A stretch of 64,000 nucleotides of DNA from assembly GCA_963832965.1 (NCBI GenBank), contig CAWHVW010000003.1:1302001-1366000 (forward strand), in the 5' to 3' direction. Made by a program: the position numbers and the translations under genes. Of the stretch, positions 61,013 through 64,000 are shown one piece after another. The notes under the pieces are model-generated. The model was not told where the DNA came from and did not search any database. It saw only the letters and a program-made list of their open reading frames with translations. This DNA comes from CAWACP01 sp963832965. GTDB taxonomy: Bacteria; Acidobacteriota; Terriglobia; Bryobacterales; Bryobacteraceae. Position 1 is the stretch's first letter. Each line of letters begins with the position of its first letter.

Positions 61013-64000
61013 CAACTCGGACGACTTGCTTCCTTTTCAGGGCTTTGGCGGGCTTCAGCCGTCTGCCTGCTGACGTTGGCAACCGCCGGCTTCAGTCCAA
61101 CGGTATTTGGACAATCCATAACGTCCGGTGATATCACCGGCACGGTGACCGATCCCTCGGGCGCCGTCTTGTCAACAGCTTCAGTAACCCTGAAGAACGC
61201 CGCGACCGACACCAACCGGACGACAACCACAGGCGCCAACGGCACTTACCGGTTTTCTCTGGTTCCGCTCGGCCAGTACACTCTGACGTTCGGCGCCGCC
61301 GGGTTCCAGACTTCCAGCAAGGTGGTCACGGTGGCCGTGGGAACTACTTTAACGGTCGATGTACAGCTCGGGCTGGCGACCTCGGCTACCTCGGTGGAAG
61401 TTTCCGAAGCAGCAGCCACCGTTGAGACCGAAAACGCCGATCTGACCACGGTATTCACAGCCACTCAGGTGGCTGACCTGCCCAATCCCGGCAATGACAT
61501 GTCGGCAATCGCCTATACAACGCCGGGCGTGACCATGAGTACGCAGTCCGGTTATGGGAACTTCTCCGCCTTTGGTCTTGGTGGAACGGCCAACCTGTTC
61601 ACCGTCAACGGCATGAACGACAACGACCCGTTCCTCAACCTGAACAACAGCGGCGCCACGAACCTGCTGCTGGGAACCAATGAGGTGGCCGAGGAGTCGG
61701 TTGTACTGAACGGCTATTCCGGCCAGTATGGACAACTGCCCGGCGCCAACGTGAACATCGTCACCAAGTCAGGCGACAACGAGTTCCACGGAAACGCCAT
61801 CTGGTATTGGAACGGCCGGGCGATGAATGCCAACGACTTCCTGAACAACGCCTCGGGCACCCCGCGGCCGTTCGACAATGCCAATCAGTGGGCCGGCAGC
61901 ATTGGCGGTCCGGTGTGGAAGAACCACACGTTCTTTTTCTTCGATACCGAGGGGCTGCGCGTTCTGCTTCCCAACTCCTCCGACGTGTATATCCCCACCG
62001 CGGGATTCCAAAGCGCTATTCTGACCAACCTGCAAGCTACCAATCCAGGGGCCGTGCCGTTCTACCAGAACATGTTTAAGCTGTACAACGGCGCGTCCGG
62101 CGCATCAGGCGCCGTGCCGCAGGCTGGCACCTGTGGGGATATCCCGCAAAATCTTCCCTCCCTCGACACTGCCCTTGGGGACGCGTGCTCGGCGGAATTC
62201 CGGGAGAACGCCAACAACCTGACCCACGAGGCGCTGTATGCCGGACGGGTGGATCAGATTTTTGGGGCGAACGACCGGGCGTACGTCCGCGTGCAACGGG
62301 ACTCGGGCGTGCAGGCCACGTTTACGGACTTCATCAACCCGGCTTTCAACGCGGATAGCTACCAGCCGGAGATGCAGGGCCAAATTGGCGAGACCCACAT
62401 CTTTGGCCCGAACGCCGTCAACCAGTTCGTTCTGGGAGGGCAATACTACCAGGCGGTCTTCGGCCCCAGCGGCGGCGTTGGAACGCAGCGCTCCCTCTTC
62501 CCGCTAACGCTCAGTTTCTATGATGGATCGAGCATCTCGGGGCTGGGAGGCGAGGATTACGCCTGGCCGGAGGGACGCAACGTCACCGAATATCAGGTGG
62601 TGGATGACTTCTCCCTGACCAAGGGGAGCCACACCATCAAGGCCGGTTTGAACTACCATCGCAACGATGTTACCGACCTTGATTACGGGATATTCACGGA
62701 TCCGTACGTTTTGATTCTCAGCACCACAGATTTTTACAACGGCGGGCCGAACTCGTATCTGTACGCTCAATCCTTCCCAACCGCCAACGAGCAGCCTATG
62801 GCGCTATACATGCTGGGTCTGTATGTGGAGGACGACTGGAAAGTCACCAGGAACCTGAAAATCAATCTCGCCTTGCGAGCCGACCACAATTCCAACCCGG
62901 TTTGCCAGACGAATTGCTTCGCCCTTTCGAGTTCCCCATTTCTCGAATTGAGCCACGACGCGAACGCGCCATACAACGAAGCCATCACTGACGGTGTCCA
63001 TCAGGCCTACCCGGCAACCACCAACATCGTGTGGGAGCCCCGAGCCGGCTTCGCGTGGTCGCCGCTGGGCAACGACAAGACGGTCATTCGCGGCGGCGCG
63101 GGAATCTTCCTCTACTCATTCCCGGCCCAGGTTGTCGACGGCTTCTCCGAGAACACGCCTAATGAGAACACCTTCAGCCTCATCGGAGGTCTGGTTCCGG
63201 GGCTCGCCGGCAACGCTTACTCGATTGCGGCCGGCGCGAATCAGTCGCTCCTCAGCGCATTCAGTTCGGGCGGCACTCTCGCTTCCATCGAGGCATCGAA
63301 TCCCTATTTCGTTCCGCCGAACCTGGCCAGTTCGGATGGGACGATCATTCAACCGCGCGTCTATGAGTGGAACATGGAGGTGCAGCAAGCCCTTCCATGG
63401 AAAATGCTGCTCAGCGTGAACTACGCGGGAAATCACGGCATCTATCTGCCGATTCAGAATAATGGCGTGAACGGCTATTGTCCGCCGAGCGTATGCCCCG
63501 GCGGATTCGCGGGACTTCCTTCGGCGCCAATCGACAGTCGCTTCGTCACCGTCAATCAGATCCAAAGCAATGGCGTCTCTTCGTACAACGGATTGACGGC
63601 AAGCGTCCTGCGCCGCTTCTCCAGTGGCTTCCAGTTCCAGTTTGGCTACACGTGGAGCCATGCGCTGGACGACATCTCCAATGGCGGATTCGACCCGTTC
63701 AACTACAAAACCAACGAGAGCTTTCTCAACCCCGAAGATCCGAACAACATTCGCTTGTACAACTACGGCAGTTCCGACTATGATGTGCGGAGCGAATTTA
63801 CCGGCAACTACGTATGGGAGGATGCGCTGCGCCACATGTTCCATTGGGGGCCCAACGCCGTCTTTGGCGGGTGGGTGGTGGCTGGCACCGTCAACTACCG
63901 CACCGGGCTTCCGTTCACCGTGGTGGATGGGGGCACCTCGGGCGCGCTGGGTTCGTATGGACTGGGCGGTCCCACGTTCGCCTGGATCACCGGGTCGGGC
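61010..64000 (+). CDS. TonB-dependent receptor, Oar-like (3' end outside the window)
   Basis: At least 997 residues lie in the window and the frame stays open to the right edge. It has a signal peptide (MQLGRLASFSGLWRASAVCLLTLATA), a CarboxypepD_reg-like domain (GTVTDPSGAVLSTASVTLK), a plug (FTVNGMNDNDPFLNLNNSG...NIVTKSGDNEFHG) and a barrel with WSHALDD and FRTGLPF-like segments (YRTGLPFTVVDGG). It is a diverged paralogue of the preceding gene. AGGAG lies just before the ATG. The C-terminal strand cannot be seen. Confidence 0.93.
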   Translation, partial: MQLGRLASFSGLWRASAVCLLTLATAGFSPTVFGQSITSGDITGTVTDPSGAVLSTASVTLKNAATDTNRTTTTGANGTYRFSLVPLGQYTLTFGAAGFQTSSKVVTVAVGTTLTVDVQLGLATSATSVEVSEAAATVETENADLTTVFTATQVADLPNPGNDMSAIAYTTPGVTMSTQSGYGNFSAFGLGGTANLFTVNGMNDNDPFLNLNNSGATNLLLGTNEVAEESVVLNGYSGQYGQLPGANVNIVTKSGDNEFHGNAIWYWNGRAMNANDFLNNASGTPRPFDNANQWAGSIGGPVWKNHTFFFFDTEGLRVLLPNSSDVYIPTAGFQSAILTNLQATNPGAVPFYQNMFKLYNGASGASGAVPQAGTCGDIPQNLPSLDTALGDACSAEFRENANNLTHEALYAGRVDQIFGANDRAYVRVQRDSGVQATFTDFINPAFNADSYQPEMQGQIGETHIFGPNAVNQFVLGGQYYQAVFGPSGGVGTQRSLFPLTLSFYDGSSISGLGGEDYAWPEGRNVTEYQVVDDFSLTKGSHTIKAGLNYHRNDVTDLDYGIFTDPYVLILSTTDFYNGGPNSYLYAQSFPTANEQPMALYMLGLYVEDDWKVTRNLKINLALRADHNSNPVCQTNCFALSSSPFLELSHDANAPYNEAITDGVHQAYPATTNIVWEPRAGFAWSPLGNDKTVIRGGAGIFLYSFPAQVVDGFSENTPNENTFSLIGGLVPGLAGNAYSIAAGANQSLLSAFSSGGTLASIEASNPYFVPPNLASSDGTIIQPRVYEWNMEVQQALPWKMLLSVNYAGNHGIYLPIQNNGVNGYCPPSVCPGGFAGLPSAPIDSRFVTVNQIQSNGVSSYNGLTASVLRRFSSGFQFQFGYTWSHALDDISNGGFDPFNYKTNESFLNPEDPNNIRLYNYGSSDYDVRSEFTGNYVWEDALRHMFHWGPNAVFGGWVVAGTVNYRTGLPFTVVDGGTSGALGSYGLGGPTFAWITGSG

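Noticed and set aside
1..64000. CRISPR array, prophage or transposase
   Set aside because: No regularly spaced direct repeats, integrase, phage structural gene or transposase was seen; the only mobile candidate is the short element at 28411 and 36411.

Overview
This 64 kb window looks like a chromosomal segment of an Acidobacteriota bacterium, most likely from the Solibacter/Bryobacter side of the Terriglobia. The evidence is the gene content: two Oar-type TonB-dependent receptors, an ADOP-type duplicated FtsX permease, BlaI/M56 regulation with a GWxTD domain, a DUF885 peptidase, a DUF3536 GH57-like protein, a winged-helix/TolB-propeller fusion and a bacillithiol glycosyltransferase. The DNA is GC-rich, and no phage, transposase or CRISPR array is visible. 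Taxonomy is inferred from gene families only.

Layout. 1-4.7 kb: aldo/keto reductase (cut by the left edge), DUF885 peptidase and a GH57-like protein. 4.7-9.4 kb: M56/GWxTD sensor peptidase plus BlaI repressor with a clear operator, divergent from an ADOP permease. 9.5-20 kb: catabolic and secreted enzymes (esterase, cytochrome c, sorbosone-dehydrogenase-like protein, WYL regulator, VOC protein, M28 peptidase, MetX-like hydrolase, SMP-30 protein) and an AbrB/Doc toxin-antitoxin pair. 20-31 kb: galU followed by a complete potassium-uptake locus (histidine kinase, response regulator, USP-like protein, 27-aa membrane peptide, kdpF-A-B-C and two separate KdpD N-terminal proteins). 31-38 kb: secreted protein, tRNA-Leu, APC permease, winged-helix/propeller protein and NodU-type carbamoyltransferase. 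38-44 kb: glnS, gltX, ksgA, an ECF sigma/anti-sigma pair and bshA. 45-51 kb: methyltransferase, purine permease, amidase, a broken nucleotidyltransferase and fused aroDE. 51-56 kb: a complete tolQ-tolR-tolA-tolB-pal-cpoB operon. 56-64 kb: a cyclophilin lipoprotein and two Oar-like receptors, the second cut by the right edge.

How the parts work together. The kdp locus encodes a high-affinity K+ pump. Its KdpD sensor is split: membrane/kinase part upstream with the response regulator, cytoplasmic ATP-binding/USP part downstream as two unequal paralogues. The Tol-Pal operon maintains the outer membrane, and the Oar receptors import large substrates across it. The BlaI/M56 pair is a proteolysis-controlled repressor system whose promoter appears leaderless or nearly so.

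Main oddities. (1) At least eleven single-base gains, all +1, lie within 2.4 kb of glnS-gltX and nowhere else that I found, which points to a local sequence-quality problem rather than gene death. (2) KdpD is split and its N-terminal half duplicated. (3) A small dispersed repeat with terminal inverted repeats lies directly after two stop codons. (4) The two Oar genes share a conserved 5' leader. (5) ksgA seems to need a CTG start. (6) An APC permease starts nine bases after a tRNA gene.
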